64,000 nucleotides of DNA from JANMDU01 sp043777675 (GCA_043777675.1 JAYWHR010000031.1:1-64000), one strand, 5' to 3'; numbered from the stretch's first letter, positions 1 through 10,263 are shown. The notes: a model not told the origin generated them from the letters alone. Made by a program: numbers and translations.

Positions 1-388
1 GCGAAGGGCTGAGTTCGTCATACGTTGGGGCTTTGCGGTGGATCGAGGCTGTCTGCGTAGCGCTGACTGGGCCGCGCTCGTCAATCGGGTTACCCAACAC
101 ATCCATGATGCGGCCGAGTGTCGCTTTACCCACGGGCACCATGATCGATCCGCCAGAGTTGGTCACGACCATGCCGCGACGCAAGCCGTCAGACGAGCCG
201 AGCGCAATGGTACGCACGATGCCATCGCCCAATTGCTGCTGCACTTCTAAGGTCAGCGCCGTGCCATCCATCTTGAGAGCGTCATAAACTTTTGGCATTT
301 TGTCGCGTGGAAATTCCACGTCAACCACAGCGCCGATGCACTGTACGATTTTGCCTTGAACGCCTGAGCCTGAGTTAGCTTGAGCCAT
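1..388 (-). CDS. atpD: ATP synthase F1 subunit beta, N-terminal part (cut by window edge)
   Basis: The first 129 codons of the catalytic beta subunit are present and the rest lies beyond the left edge. The start is the ATG read leftwards from 388, with a GGAG ribosome site about 7 nt upstream. The translation opens MAQANSGSGVQGKIVQCIGA and shows the N-terminal beta-barrel domain (VVDVEFP, LGDGIVRTIALGSSDGL, GNPIDERGP). The Walker A nucleotide site is not in the window. It follows atpG by 68 nt, the usual order, and is almost certainly cotranscribed with the rest of the operon. Confidence 0.97.
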   Translation of the reverse strand, partial: MAQANSGSGVQGKIVQCIGAVVDVEFPRDKMPKVYDALKMDGTALTLEVQQQLGDGIVRTIALGSSDGLRRGMVVTNSGGSIMVPVGKATLGRIMDVLGNPIDERGPVSATQTASIHRKAPTYDELSPS

Positions 389-456
389 TTTTTTGCTCCA
401 ATTAAATTAAAACTTGTTAGTCAAAGAACTGTTGTTGATCGAAGGTTTAGCCACTC

Positions 457-1341
457 TTAACCACTGATGGCGGCCGCGCCCGAGACGATCTCAGACAATT
501 CTTTGGTAATCGCTGCTTGGCGGGTCTTGTTGTAGACCAGCTTCAATTCAGCAATCACATTGCCTGCATTGTCGGTGGCGGCTTTCATGGCCACCATGCG
601 AGCAGCGTGCTCGGAGGCCATGTTTTCCGCGACGGCTTGGTACACCAATGCTTCCACATAGCGCACGAGCAGGTCATCGATCACGGTTTGTGCATCAGGC
701 TCATAGATGTAGTCCCATGAGTGCTGGTTGCCTGCCGCTTTGGACTCTGCTTGCATTTGCGCCGCCGACAAAGGCAGGAGCAAATCAACCGTGGGCACTT
801 GGCTCATGGTGCTGACGAACTTGTTGTAGCAAATATAGACCGCGCTGACTTCGCCGGCTGCATACGCATCGAGCATGACCTTCATCGGGCCAATCAACTT
901 GTCCAGATGTGGGCGATCACCCAAGTGCGTGATGTGCGAGACGACTTTTGCGCCGACGCGATTCAAAAAGCCCAAGCCTTTGCCACCAATGGCTACTGCG
1001 CTGGGCGTTTTGCCACTGGACTGCGTTTCGCGCAGTTTGGTGGTCACTGCACGCAGCAAATTGGTGTTCAAGCCGCCGCACAAGCCTTTGTCGGTAGTCA
1101 CCACGATGAAGCCGATGGACTTGCCATCGTTTTTCTTCATGAAGGTGTGCACATACTCAGGATTGGCTTGGCCGAGGTTGTTGGCAATCGAGCGAATTTT
1201 CTCGCTATAAGGCCGTGCCGCGCGCATCCGCTCTTGCGCCTTGCGCATCTTGGAGACCGAGATCATTTCCATGGCCTTGGTGATCTTCTTGGTGTTTTCC
1301 ACCGATTTGATCTTGGTGCGTAGTTCTTTACCAGATGCCAT
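457..1341 (-). CDS. atpG: ATP synthase F1 subunit gamma
   Basis: 294 residues, normal for a bacterial gamma subunit. This is the central rotor shaft of F1, coupling rotation of the c ring to the catalytic sites. The conserved N-terminal helix (TKKITKAMEMISVSKMRKAQ) and the C-terminal helix ending in KELSEIVSGAAAI form the coiled-coil shaft, with the globular Rossmann-like part between them. The start has a clear AAGGAGC site. It lies between atpA and atpD, but the atpA-atpG gap is 118 nt and filled by a palindromic repeat, longer than the other joints of the operon. Confidence 0.98.
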   Translation of the reverse strand: MASGKELRTKIKSVENTKKITKAMEMISVSKMRKAQERMRAARPYSEKIRSIANNLGQANPEYVHTFMKKNDGKSIGFIVVTTDKGLCGGLNTNLLRAVTTKLRETQSSGKTPSAVAIGGKGLGFLNRVGAKVVSHITHLGDRPHLDKLIGPMKVMLDAYAAGEVSAVYICYNKFVSTMSQVPTVDLLLPLSAAQMQAESKAAGNQHSWDYIYEPDAQTVIDDLLVRYVEALVYQAVAENMASEHAARMVAMKAATDNAGNVIAELKLVYNKTRQAAITKELSEIVSGAAAISG

Positions 1342-1383
1342 TTAAGTGCTCCTTAAAATGACTGTCCCAGTGCAGGCACAGAT

Positions 1384-1440
1384 CCGGCTTTGCCGGTCTG
1401 CTGGCTGCGCCCCCTTGAGGGGGAGGCAACCGAAGGTTGC
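1384..1440. repeat. Cluster of three short palindromes between atpA and atpG
   Basis: The gap between atpA (ends 1460) and atpG (starts 1341) holds three successive inverted repeats: CCGGC/GCCGG at 1384-1396, CCCCC/GGGGG at 1410-1423 and GCAACC/GGTTGC at 1426-1440. I recall similar CCCCCTTGAGGGGG-containing intergenic repeats from Comamonadaceae genomes; I cannot search for them here. Inside an operon transcript it would fold into consecutive hairpins. It may act as an mRNA processing or stabilising element that sets subunit stoichiometry; this is inference. Confidence 0.7.
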
Positions 1441-1459
1441 TTCGGGGGTGGTCTTCATG

Positions 1460-3013
<1,554 letters not shown>

Positions 3014-3062
3014 GGCACTTATCCTTTTCTTTCAAGTTGATTGTTGGCTGATACTAAAAATA

Positions 3063-3593
3063 TCAGGCCAACAACGCTGTTTTCATCTGTGCGAGGCGAG
3101 ACTGGACGGAAGTGTCTAGCACTTCATCACCCACTACCACGCGAATGCCGCCGATCAGCTCAGGCACGATTTGCACCTTTGCATTGAGCTTGCGGCCAAA
3201 GCGCTTTTCTAGCAATGCGCTCACATCCGCAAGCGCTGCGCCTTCAATGGGGAATGCGCTTTGCACCACCGCATCCGAGCTGCCGCTTTGCGCATTTTTC
3301 AAAGCGCGAAACTGAGCTGCGATTTCGGGCAATGCGCTTACGCGGCCATTGTCGATCACGGTGCTAAGAAAGTTTTTTCCCGCATCTGGAAGCGCGACCT
3401 TTGCAACACCAGAGAGCATGTCAAATACCTGCGCGGCACTAACATTGGGGTTGGCTGCGAAGTCTTGCAGCTGCACATTAGATGCAACTTGCGCCAAAGG
3501 CTGCAACCAAGCATCGGCAGCGGCCAAATCAGCACGAGCTGCCTTGAACAAGGCTTCGGCGTAAGGGCGTGCAATAGTGGCGAGTTCGGCCAT
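3063..3593 (-). CDS. atpH: ATP synthase F1 subunit delta
   Basis: 176 residues, the expected size of the delta (OSCP-like) subunit that ties the peripheral b stalk to the top of F1. It opens MAELATIARPYAEALFKAA, typical of the N-terminal helical bundle, and ends with the conserved beta part (VPELIGGIRVVVGDEVLDTSV). Only 14 nt separate it from atpF upstream, so the two are probably translationally coupled. Confidence 0.97.
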   Translation of the reverse strand: MAELATIARPYAEALFKAARADLAAADAWLQPLAQVASNVQLQDFAANPNVSAAQVFDMLSGVAKVALPDAGKNFLSTVIDNGRVSALPEIAAQFRALKNAQSGSSDAVVQSAFPIEGAALADVSALLEKRFGRKLNAKVQIVPELIGGIRVVVGDEVLDTSVQSRLAQMKTALLA

Positions 3594-3607
3594 ATTTGCT
3601 CCGCGCT

Positions 3608-4078
3608 TTACAGCTCAGCCTTCAAGCGGCCAAGCAAATCAGCGTGCACAGAAGCATTGACTTCTTTGCGCAGAATTTGCTCAGCACCCTTGACAGCCAG
3701 TGCAGCAACCTGCTCACGCAATGCCTCGCGGGCTTTGATGGTTTGCTGGTCAGCGTCAGCTTTAGCAGCTGCAATGATTTTGGCGGCTTCTTCGTTGGCT
3801 TTGGCTTTGGCCTCTTCCACAATGCCTAAACCGCGACGCTCTGCATCTTGCAGGCGCTGAGCAGACTCGTTGCGTGATTTGACCAGCTCTTCTTCAACGC
3901 GCTTGTTAGCGCTGGTCAATTCGAGTTTGGCTTTGTCTGCAGCGGCCAAGCCTTCTTGCACCTTGAGGGCGCGCTCGTCCAGCGCTTTCTTCAAAGGCGG
4001 GACGACGAAGCTTTTTGTGAACCACACGAACATGAGGAACACAATGATCTGAATGATCAGGGTGGCGTTGATATTCAC
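3608..4078 (-). CDS. atpF: ATP synthase Fo subunit b
   Basis: 156 residues. One N-terminal membrane helix (about residues 7-27, IIQIIVFLMFVWF) is followed by a long charged alpha-helix rich in Ala, Lys and Glu. This is the classic peripheral stalk subunit that dimerises through a right-handed coiled coil. There is a single copy and no second b' gene nearby, as in other betaproteobacteria. It lies between atpE and atpH. Confidence 0.98.
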   Translation of the reverse strand: MNINATLIIQIIVFLMFVWFTKSFVVPPLKKALDERALKVQEGLAAADKAKLELTSANKRVEEELVKSRNESAQRLQDAERRGLGIVEEAKAKANEEAAKIIAAAKADADQQTIKAREALREQVAALAVKGAEQILRKEVNASVHADLLGRLKAEL

Positions 4079-4174
4079 AACTAATTCCTTCCGGTGAGTT
4101 TGTTACAGGGCATCCCGAGGGATGTTGGTGCAGTCAGCCAGATGGGCTTTCAACACCTCAACAAACAACGGAAA

Positions 4175-4438
4175 TTACTTCACCAAACGGGCGATTTGGC
4201 CCAGGAATGGGTTGGCAGTTGCGAACCACAAAGCAATACCTGTACCGATAATGAACGCAGCGTCAATCAGACCAGCCAACAAGAACATCTTGGTTTGCAA
4301 TTCACCCATCAGCTCAGGCTGACGTGCTGCGGACTCAAGATACTTCGAGCCCATGATGCCGATACCGATACAAGCGCCGAGTGCGCCCAGACCAATGATC
4401 AAACCTGTTGCGAGGGCGACAAAGCTAATAACTTCCAT
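4175..4438 (-). CDS. atpE: ATP synthase Fo subunit c
   Basis: 87 residues forming a two-helix hairpin of the rotor ring. The first helix carries the glycine-rich packing motif (ACIGIGIMG) followed by the polar loop RQPE. The second carries the ion-binding carboxylate, Asp59, in AGLIDAAFIIG. The aspartate, without the Na+ ligand pattern (Gln in helix 1, Glu-Ser in helix 2), points to proton coupling. It follows atpB by 70 nt and precedes atpF by 96 nt. Confidence 0.98.
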   Translation of the reverse strand: MEVISFVALATGLIIGLGALGACIGIGIMGSKYLESAARQPELMGELQTKMFLLAGLIDAAFIIGTGIALWFATANPFLGQIARLVK

Positions 4439-4508
4439 GATGACTCCTGTGGGATAAAAAAAGTTGAAGTGAAAAGAAAACGAAAACTATCCGTGGCTAA
4501 CGATGCAA

Positions 4509-5378
4509 TCAGTGCGCGTCATGTGCCTGACCAAGGTAGACCAAGGTTAGCATCATGAAAACGAAGGCTTGCAGCGTGATCACCAGAATGTGGAAAATCG
4601 TCCAGGCGAGGCCTGCAACGACGTGGATGAAGGTCACAAAGAGGCCGGTGCCCGACAGCGCGAATGACCCGCCAAGCAAGGCGATTAGCATAAAAATCAA
4701 TTCGCCTGCATACATGTTGCCGAACAGTCGCATGCCGTGGGAGACCGTCTTGGCGACAAATTCAATCATCTGCATGGCGAAGTTCACCACACCGAGAATG
4801 ATGGCAAAAATTGGATTCTTGCTGGTGCCGAATGGCGCCGATACGAGCTCGTGTGCCCACCCGCCAGCGCCTTTGATTTTGATGTTGTAGTAAATGCAGA
4901 TCAAGAGAATCGCCACAGCCATACCCATGGTGATGGAGAGATCGGCGGTAGGCACAACGCGCATGTAATCTTTGGCGCCAACCGCCGGGCCCACGGTGTG
5001 CCAAATTTGGGGAATGAAATCCACAGGCAACATGTCCATGAAGTTCATCAAGAAAATCCAGATGAAGATCACCATCGCCAACGGAACAACGAACTCTCGG
5101 CTCTTGGCGTTGTGAACGATGCCCTTGGCTTGGCTATCGACCATTTCGTAAATCATTTCGACAAGACCTTGCAGGCGGCCTGGCGCACCTGAAGTGGCGC
5201 GGCGCGCAGCGAAATACATGAAGGCACAAGCGATCACGCCAAGGGTGATCGACCAAAACACGGAATCGATGTTGATGACGGAAAAGTCAACAACTTCGGT
5301 CTGCACTTTATTTTGCAGATGCGTGAGGTGGTGAACGATGTATTCACCGGAGGTAGGAGCTTGTCCGCTGGTTGCCAT
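4509..5378 (-). CDS. atpB: ATP synthase Fo subunit a
   Basis: 289 residues with five to six membrane helices; this is the stator part of the proton channel. The essential arginine lies in HGMRLFGNMYAGEL at about residue 217, followed by the two C-terminal helices that form the half channels. The amphipathic N-terminus is longer than in E. coli, as is usual in betaproteobacteria. It is placed between atpI and atpE. Confidence 0.98.
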   Translation of the reverse strand: MATSGQAPTSGEYIVHHLTHLQNKVQTEVVDFSVINIDSVFWSITLGVIACAFMYFAARRATSGAPGRLQGLVEMIYEMVDSQAKGIVHNAKSREFVVPLAMVIFIWIFLMNFMDMLPVDFIPQIWHTVGPAVGAKDYMRVVPTADLSITMGMAVAILLICIYYNIKIKGAGGWAHELVSAPFGTSKNPIFAIILGVVNFAMQMIEFVAKTVSHGMRLFGNMYAGELIFMLIALLGGSFALSGTGLFVTFIHVVAGLAWTIFHILVITLQAFVFMMLTLVYLGQAHDAH

Positions 5379-5442
5379 GTTTTTCAGTCTCTAAGCCAAG
5401 TTCAAATTCTTTTTTTCCTCGATTTTCAAACCTGCGCCCAAG

Positions 5443-5916
5443 TTACACATTAGGCTTAGGTTTAACGATCGCTGCCACAAAATACACTTTCATCGTCAAG
5501 ATCAATCCCACCAGCAGCGCAGGCCAACTTAAGTTGGCTATCAGGCTGGGCGCGAGTACCAGCATGCCGATACTCAGACCAATCTTCACCATCTCCCACA
5601 GCATGAACGCCATCGCGCCCGCCACTGCACTCATGCTCGACAGTGGGGACGTCATGCCCCGCGCAAGCACTGCTGCGGGGAGGGCGACGGCCAAACTGCC
5701 ATAGGCGGCTGACAGGGCGGTAGGTGTATCGAACATGATCAGAGCGATCAGACCAATAACAACTGCCGCCATCAGCATCCAGAGCACGACCCGCCATGGA
5801 GAGATGGCGGGCTGGGTTTTACGCAACATGGCTGCATCTTCATGCGACCAGCGACGTATTACCGGTTCTTTTGCGACTTCATCTTCAAAGGGCTGCGGAG
5901 GAGGCAATGTTTTCAC
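5443..5916 (-). CDS. atpI: ATP synthase subunit I (assembly factor)
   Basis: 157 residues, first gene of the atp operon. A soluble N-terminus (with RWSHEDAAMLRKTQPAISPW) is followed by four hydrophobic segments, the pattern of the betaproteobacterial AtpI family. AtpI helps assemble the c ring and is not part of the final enzyme in most species. The region from 5917 to 6042 is the divergent upstream region with the CopD-like gene and should hold the operon promoter; I could not fix -35/-10 boxes there. Confidence 0.9.
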   Translation of the reverse strand: MKTLPPPQPFEDEVAKEPVIRRWSHEDAAMLRKTQPAISPWRVVLWMLMAAVVIGLIALIMFDTPTALSAAYGSLAVALPAAVLARGMTSPLSSMSAVAGAMAFMLWEMVKIGLSIGMLVLAPSLIANLSWPALLVGLILTMKVYFVAAIVKPKPNV

Positions 5917-6042
5917 GTGTTACCACCCTGTAGCGCTTCGTAGCCTGTAGCAAAGCTCACGATTATAAGTTGAAACTACGTACAAACCCATACGTACGTG
6001 CAGACTACTCGCACATTCTCACAATCTTGGCACAATTCGTCC

Positions 6043-6498
6043 ATGATCACTTTTATCAAACTTCTTCATTTAGCAGCCGGTATTGTCTGGCTGGGCGGCA
6101 TGGCCTTCATGCTTTTTGCGCTGCGCCCTGCTCTGCTCACGCAACTCGAAGGCAATGCCCGCTTGGTGTTTTTGACTCAAGTGCTGCAACGCTTCTTTGC
6201 TATTGTACTGGGAGCAATCGTTGTGCTCTTGCTCTCAGGCTTGCATCTGTATGGCGCAGGCGCAAAGGCGGTGGGCATGAGCAGTATTCCACTGGGCTGG
6301 CATCTGATGTTTGGCTTGGGACTCACCATGATTTTGGTGTTTGGCCACATTTATTTTGCGGGATTTAAGGGCTTAAAGCGCGCTGTTGAAGGGGCGAATT
6401 GGCCAGTGGCGGCAGCCAAGGCTGGGCAAATTCACAAGATGGTGGTGATTAACTTCATCTTAGGCTGCGCGGCTGTGGCGGCCGTGCGTTTGCTCTGA
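6043..6498 (+). CDS. CopD-like four-helix membrane protein
   Basis: 151 residues from the ATG at 6043 (MITFIKLLHLAAGIVWLGGM). An upstream in-frame ATG at 5998 would add 15 polar residues that do not look like a membrane protein start. About four membrane helices with a His in the first (LLHLAAGIVWLGG) and a late KMVVINFILG helix match the CopD/DUF2269-like family. Some members take part in copper uptake or haem handling, but most are uncharacterised. It stands alone, divergent from atpI. Confidence 0.75.
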   Translation: MITFIKLLHLAAGIVWLGGMAFMLFALRPALLTQLEGNARLVFLTQVLQRFFAIVLGAIVVLLLSGLHLYGAGAKAVGMSSIPLGWHLMFGLGLTMILVFGHIYFAGFKGLKRAVEGANWPVAAAKAGQIHKMVVINFILGCAAVAAVRLL

Positions 6499-6520
6499 GC
6501 ATTGCTTCATCTTTCTCTTT

Positions 6521-7681
6521 ATGTCATTTTTCCAGAGAAATAGCCGCATCGCCGGCTTTATCTCTACGCGGATTGCTATTAAATTGATAGTTTTCAGCGC
6601 CCTCGCCGGCCTTGCAGCCTGCACTACCTTGAACGAAGATTTCAACCCTGCCAAGAAACACCATCGCCCAGATGGCTTCCAAAACAATTACACAACAGCC
6701 ACTGACAAACCGCAAAGCGATTTTTTCCGATGGCAATGGGAGCGCGCCCGCGCCGGCCTGCCTAAGCCTCCGGAAAAGCGCACGCCCGTCGTTGCGCTAG
6801 ATATGAAGTTTGTGGGCGCAAACATCGACTCTAACCAAGAGCCGGCCATCACATGGATCGGCCACGCCACAATGCTGGTGCAAATGGGTGGGCTCAATAT
6901 CTTGACCGACCCTATTTTTTCCGACCGGGCGTCTCCCGTCAGCTTTGCCGGCCCCAAACGCTACCAAGCCCCCGGCATCGCTTTGAAGGATTTGCCGCGC
7001 ATCGATGTGGTCTTGCTCTCCCACAACCATTACGACCATTTAGACACCGCCAGCGTGAAAGCTTTGAGCCAGCAGGCCGGCGGCGCGCCTCTTTTCATCG
7101 TGCCTCTCGGCGTGAAAAAATGGTTTGCAGCCGAGGGCATCACGAATGTGCAGCAGCTCGATTGGTGGGACAAAGCGACCATCAAGACGGCCGCCGGCCA
7201 AGTCGATGTGCATTTCACCCCCGTGCAACACTGGAGCGCTCGATCAATGGGCGACCGCCGCGCCACGCTCTGGGGCGGCTTCGCCCTCTTCGCCAACGAT
7301 TTCCATGTGTATTTCAGCGGCGACACCGGCTATTCACAAGATTTCATCGATACGCAAAAGTATTTTGCTGCGCGGCAAACGGATGCTCTGGGCGGCGGCT
7401 TCGATATGGCACTGATCGCCGTCGGTGCGTATGAGCCGCGCTGGTTCATGAAGGAGCAACACGTCAACCCTTCCGAGGCCGTGCAAATCCATCTTGACCT
7501 GAAAGCCAAGCGCAGCGTCGGCGTGCACTGGGGTACGTTTGACCTGACTGATGAATCGCTGGATCAACCGCCCAAAGATTTAGCTGCTGCACGCGCCGCT
7601 TCGAGCCTCCCGCAAGAGGCTTTTGATGTCATGGCAATTGGGCAGACTTTAAAGCTGCCTCGCCGCAAGATTTCGCAGTAA
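6521..7681 (+). CDS. MBL-fold metal-dependent hydrolase, lipoprotein
   Basis: 386 residues. The N-terminal helix ends in the lipobox LAAC (Cys about residue 34), so the protein is probably anchored in the outer membrane. The metallo-beta-lactamase metal motif SHNHYDHLD is near residue 168, with further ligands in GDTGYS and GVHWGTFDL. It resembles the NAPE-PLD/RomA branch of the fold, whose bacterial substrates are mostly unknown. The hydrophobic core of the signal peptide (IAGFISTRIAIKLIVF) is encoded by a copy of the dispersed GCCGGC...GCTATT repeat. No obvious ribosome site precedes the ATG. Confidence 0.85.
   Translation: MSFFQRNSRIAGFISTRIAIKLIVFSALAGLAACTTLNEDFNPAKKHHRPDGFQNNYTTATDKPQSDFFRWQWERARAGLPKPPEKRTPVVALDMKFVGANIDSNQEPAITWIGHATMLVQMGGLNILTDPIFSDRASPVSFAGPKRYQAPGIALKDLPRIDVVLLSHNHYDHLDTASVKALSQQAGGAPLFIVPLGVKKWFAAEGITNVQQLDWWDKATIKTAAGQVDVHFTPVQHWSARSMGDRRATLWGGFALFANDFHVYFSGDTGYSQDFIDTQKYFAARQTDALGGGFDMALIAVGAYEPRWFMKEQHVNPSEAVQIHLDLKAKRSVGVHWGTFDLTDESLDQPPKDLAAARAASSLPQEAFDVMAIGQTLKLPRRKISQ
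6549..6592 (+). repeat. Dispersed ~45-bp repeat, copy 1 (inside MBL signal peptide)
   Basis: GCCGGC at 6551 is followed by ACGCG and by GCTATTAAATTGATAG. Spacing and ends match the intergenic copies (for example at 26608). It is read in frame with the lipoprotein gene and supplies most of its signal-peptide core. The frame is the same as in the ubiJ copy (AGxxSxxIAxKLIV). Confidence 0.7.
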
Positions 7682-7691
7682 TTTGGGCTTT

Positions 7692-7733
7692 TAGCCGGCG
7701 TATTTATTGCGTATCGTGCTACAAAATAAGAAG
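7692..7733 (+). repeat. Dispersed ~45-bp repeat, copy 2 (intergenic)
   Basis: TAGCCGGCGTATTTATTGCG is followed by GTGCTACAAAATAAG, located just after the MBL-fold gene. It matches the consensus at the GCCGGC end and the TTGCGT centre. The GCTA stem end is degenerate. Confidence 0.75.
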
Positions 7734-7811
7734 AGCCGCATAGTAAAATTCGTTGTGTTGCGCTGCGCAACACTAAATTTGTTCAACCCCGCAGCCATGT
7801 AGAGGACTACC

Positions 7812-8933
7812 ATGTATAAAAACCTCGTTGCCGCCGGCGTTTGCTGGGCGGTGATCAGTTTTTCTTGTTCCGGTTTCGCACAAACGACGAAAACCGCCAT
7901 TCCATCTGCAAATAAATCTCAAGAGCCTCTCAAAGCGGCTTGGGTTTATGTTGCGCCGCTCACCGATGCGGGCTGGGTGCGGCAGCACGATGAGGGGCGC
8001 AAGGCTGTGCAGGCGGCTTTGAGTGATCAAGTCAAAACCACGTATGTAGAAAACGTGCCCGAGGGCGCTGATGCGGAGCGGGTGATTCGCGATCTTGCGG
8101 CGCAGGGCAACAAGATCATTTTCACGCCCAGCTTTGGCTACATGGAGGCCACGATGCGCGTTGCGCGGGAGTTTCCTGATGTGCGCTTTGAGTCGATCAC
8201 GGGTTACAAGACGGCACCCAATGTGTCTGCGGCGAACGCGCGCTATTACGAAGGCCGCTATCTCGCGGGGATTGCCGCTGGACGCATGACAAAGACGAAT
8301 CTGGCGGGCTATGTGGCTGGTTTTCCCATTCCTGAGGTGTTGCAGGGTATCAACGCATTCACACTTGGCATGCGTTCGGTGAATCCTAGCGCCAAGGTAA
8401 AAGTGGTGTGGATCAACACGTGGTTTGACCCACCAAAAGAACGAGATGCTGCTATTGTGTTGATGAACCAAGACGCAGACGTTCTCGCGTTTCACACGGG
8501 CTCCAACGCCGTGATGATTGCTGCGCAAGAGCGCGGCAGACTAGCGGTGGCCTATCACTCAGACATGCGCAAAGTGGCACCCGATGCGCAGATTGCAGCC
8601 GTGACGCACAACTGGGGCGCTTATTACACAAAACAGGTGCGCGCATCGCTGGATGGCACTTGGAAAACGGGTAGCTTTTGGGGCGGCGTGCGTGAAGGGA
8701 TGATTCGGGTGGACGGCTTTGGCAGCAAAGTGCCTCAGACCGTTGTCACGCAAATCAACGCTGCGCAAAAAGCCATTGGCGAAGGCAAATTACTTCCTTT
8801 TTCTGCTGCTGCGCAAGATGTACTGGATAACGAAGGCGGCATCCTGATCCCGCGCGGCACCGCTTTAACGGATGGGCAAATACTGTCTATGAATGCACTC
8901 GTATCGGGCGTACTCGGAAAGATTGCAAAATAG
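7812..8933 (+). CDS. BMP/PnrA-family substrate-binding protein
   Basis: 373 residues with a signal peptide (to about residue 24, SCSGFAQ). The body matches the BMP/Med family of periplasmic receptors for ABC transporters: WVYVAPLTDAGWVRQHDEG at the start of the mature protein and later GADAERVIRDLAAQGNKIIF, ITGYKTAPN and LAGIAAGRMTK. PnrA-like members bind purine nucleosides. No permease or ATPase genes adjoin it here. The next gene is guanine deaminase, so a role in purine uptake is a reasonable inference. Confidence 0.88.
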   Translation: MYKNLVAAGVCWAVISFSCSGFAQTTKTAIPSANKSQEPLKAAWVYVAPLTDAGWVRQHDEGRKAVQAALSDQVKTTYVENVPEGADAERVIRDLAAQGNKIIFTPSFGYMEATMRVAREFPDVRFESITGYKTAPNVSAANARYYEGRYLAGIAAGRMTKTNLAGYVAGFPIPEVLQGINAFTLGMRSVNPSAKVKVVWINTWFDPPKERDAAIVLMNQDADVLAFHTGSNAVMIAAQERGRLAVAYHSDMRKVAPDAQIAAVTHNWGAYYTKQVRASLDGTWKTGSFWGGVREGMIRVDGFGSKVPQTVVTQINAAQKAIGEGKLLPFSAAAQDVLDNEGGILIPRGTALTDGQILSMNALVSGVLGKIAK

Positions 8934-8937
8934 CGGG

Positions 8938-10254
8938 GTGAACAACGCTACCCCAATTGCTACCCAAGCCTATCGCGCCAGCCTTTTGCGTTTCGACAAC
9001 GCCGGGCAAGCGATCTTTGATCAAGATGGTTCGTTGGTGATCGATTCCTCTGGCAAGGTGGCGGCGGCGGGCGATTACGCTCAGCTTAAAACTCAGTTTG
9101 CTCACCTGCCCACGCAGCACTTCCCCGGCCGAATCATCGCACCTGGCTTTGTGGATATGCATGTGCATTACCCGCAGATTGACGTGATCGGCTCGCCAGC
9201 AGATGGCTTGCTGCCTTGGCTAGAAAATTACACCTTTCCAGAAGAAAAACGCTATATAGCCGGCGAATATGCTGCGCAGAGCGCTACGTTTTTTGTAGCG
9301 GAGCTGCTGCGTAATGGCGTGACGACGGCGCTGACTTTTGCCACCTCCCATGTGGCCTCCGTCAACGCCATGTTTGAGGCGGCAGACATCGCCGGCCTGC
9401 GCATCATCACTGGCAAATGCCTGCAAGATCGCAACTGCCCCGATGGTGTGCGCGATGAAACGGAGCAGTCTCTCGTCGACACGGAAAGCTTGATTCAAAA
9501 GTGGCACGGCAAAGGTGCGCGCGGCCAGCTCGGCTACGCGATCACGCCACGCTTTGCGCCCACTTGCTCGGATGCGCAGATGCGCGGCATGGGTGAGTTG
9601 GCGGCCAAATACGCCGACGTGTGGATTCAATCGCACGTCAGCGAGAACGTGGATGAAATGGCTTGGGTGCGCGCGTTGTACCGCCAAGATGCGAGCTACC
9701 TTGGCGTTTACGACCGCTTTGGGTTGCTGCGCAAAAAAAGTGTCTACGCGCACTGCATTCATTTCGATGATGCAGATCGCGATTTGATGAAAGAGCGTGG
9801 TGCTGCAGCAGCAGTGTGCCCCACGAGTAATTTATTTTTAGGCAGCGGGAATTTTGATTTCTCGTCTGCGCTCATCCAAGGCATGGCGCACGGCCTGGCC
9901 AGCGATGTGGGCGGCGGCACCAGCTTTTCCCCGTTCAAGACCATGCTCGCCGCCCATTACGTCGCGCGCAGTAGCTCGCAGAGTGGCAATACACCCAAAC
10001 AACCCCTCACCCTTTCCCCTCAGCGCCTGTGGTGGTTGCACACGACAGGTGCAGCGCAGGCGCTTGGATTGCAAGGCGTCGTGGGCAATTTGCAGCCCGG
10101 CTGCGATGCTGATTTCATCGTGCTCAACCCGCAAGCTACGCCGCTCTTAGCCAGACGCACAGCACGCGCCCACTCGCTTGAAGAGTTGCTCTTCGCTTTT
10201 ATTGTGCTTGGTGATGATCGGTTGATAGAGCACTGCATTTTGGCCAGCAGTTAA
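8938..10254 (+). CDS. guaD: Guanine deaminase
   Basis: 438 residues from GTG 8938, directly after the BMP stop. An ATG at 8893 would add 15 residues and overlap the BMP gene by 41 nt. It is an amidohydrolase that turns guanine into xanthine and ammonia. Metal motif DMHVHYPQ is near residue 67, with the family stretch LPWLENYTFPEE, then QSHVSEN, YAHCIHFDD and LASDVGGGTSFS. Together with the receptor gene before it, this suggests salvage or catabolism of purines. Part of the coding sequence near 9257-9300 resembles the dispersed repeat. Confidence 0.93.
   Translation: MNNATPIATQAYRASLLRFDNAGQAIFDQDGSLVIDSSGKVAAAGDYAQLKTQFAHLPTQHFPGRIIAPGFVDMHVHYPQIDVIGSPADGLLPWLENYTFPEEKRYIAGEYAAQSATFFVAELLRNGVTTALTFATSHVASVNAMFEAADIAGLRIITGKCLQDRNCPDGVRDETEQSLVDTESLIQKWHGKGARGQLGYAITPRFAPTCSDAQMRGMGELAAKYADVWIQSHVSENVDEMAWVRALYRQDASYLGVYDRFGLLRKKSVYAHCIHFDDADRDLMKERGAAAAVCPTSNLFLGSGNFDFSSALIQGMAHGLASDVGGGTSFSPFKTMLAAHYVARSSSQSGNTPKQPLTLSPQRLWWLHTTGAAQALGLQGVVGNLQPGCDADFIVLNPQATPLLARRTARAHSLEELLFAFIVLGDDRLIEHCILASS
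9257..9300 (+). repeat. Possible dispersed-repeat copy 3 inside guaD
   Basis: TAGCCGGC, then GAATATGC, CAGAGCGCTA and a GCTAC/GTAGC stem resemble the family, but a 3-nt deletion and a 3-nt insertion are needed. The protein here (YIAGEYAAQSATFFVAELL) also aligns with ordinary guanine deaminases. It could be chance or an old copy; the reading frame equals that of copies 1 and 16. Confidence 0.4.
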
Positions 10255-10263
10255 AATCAATAT

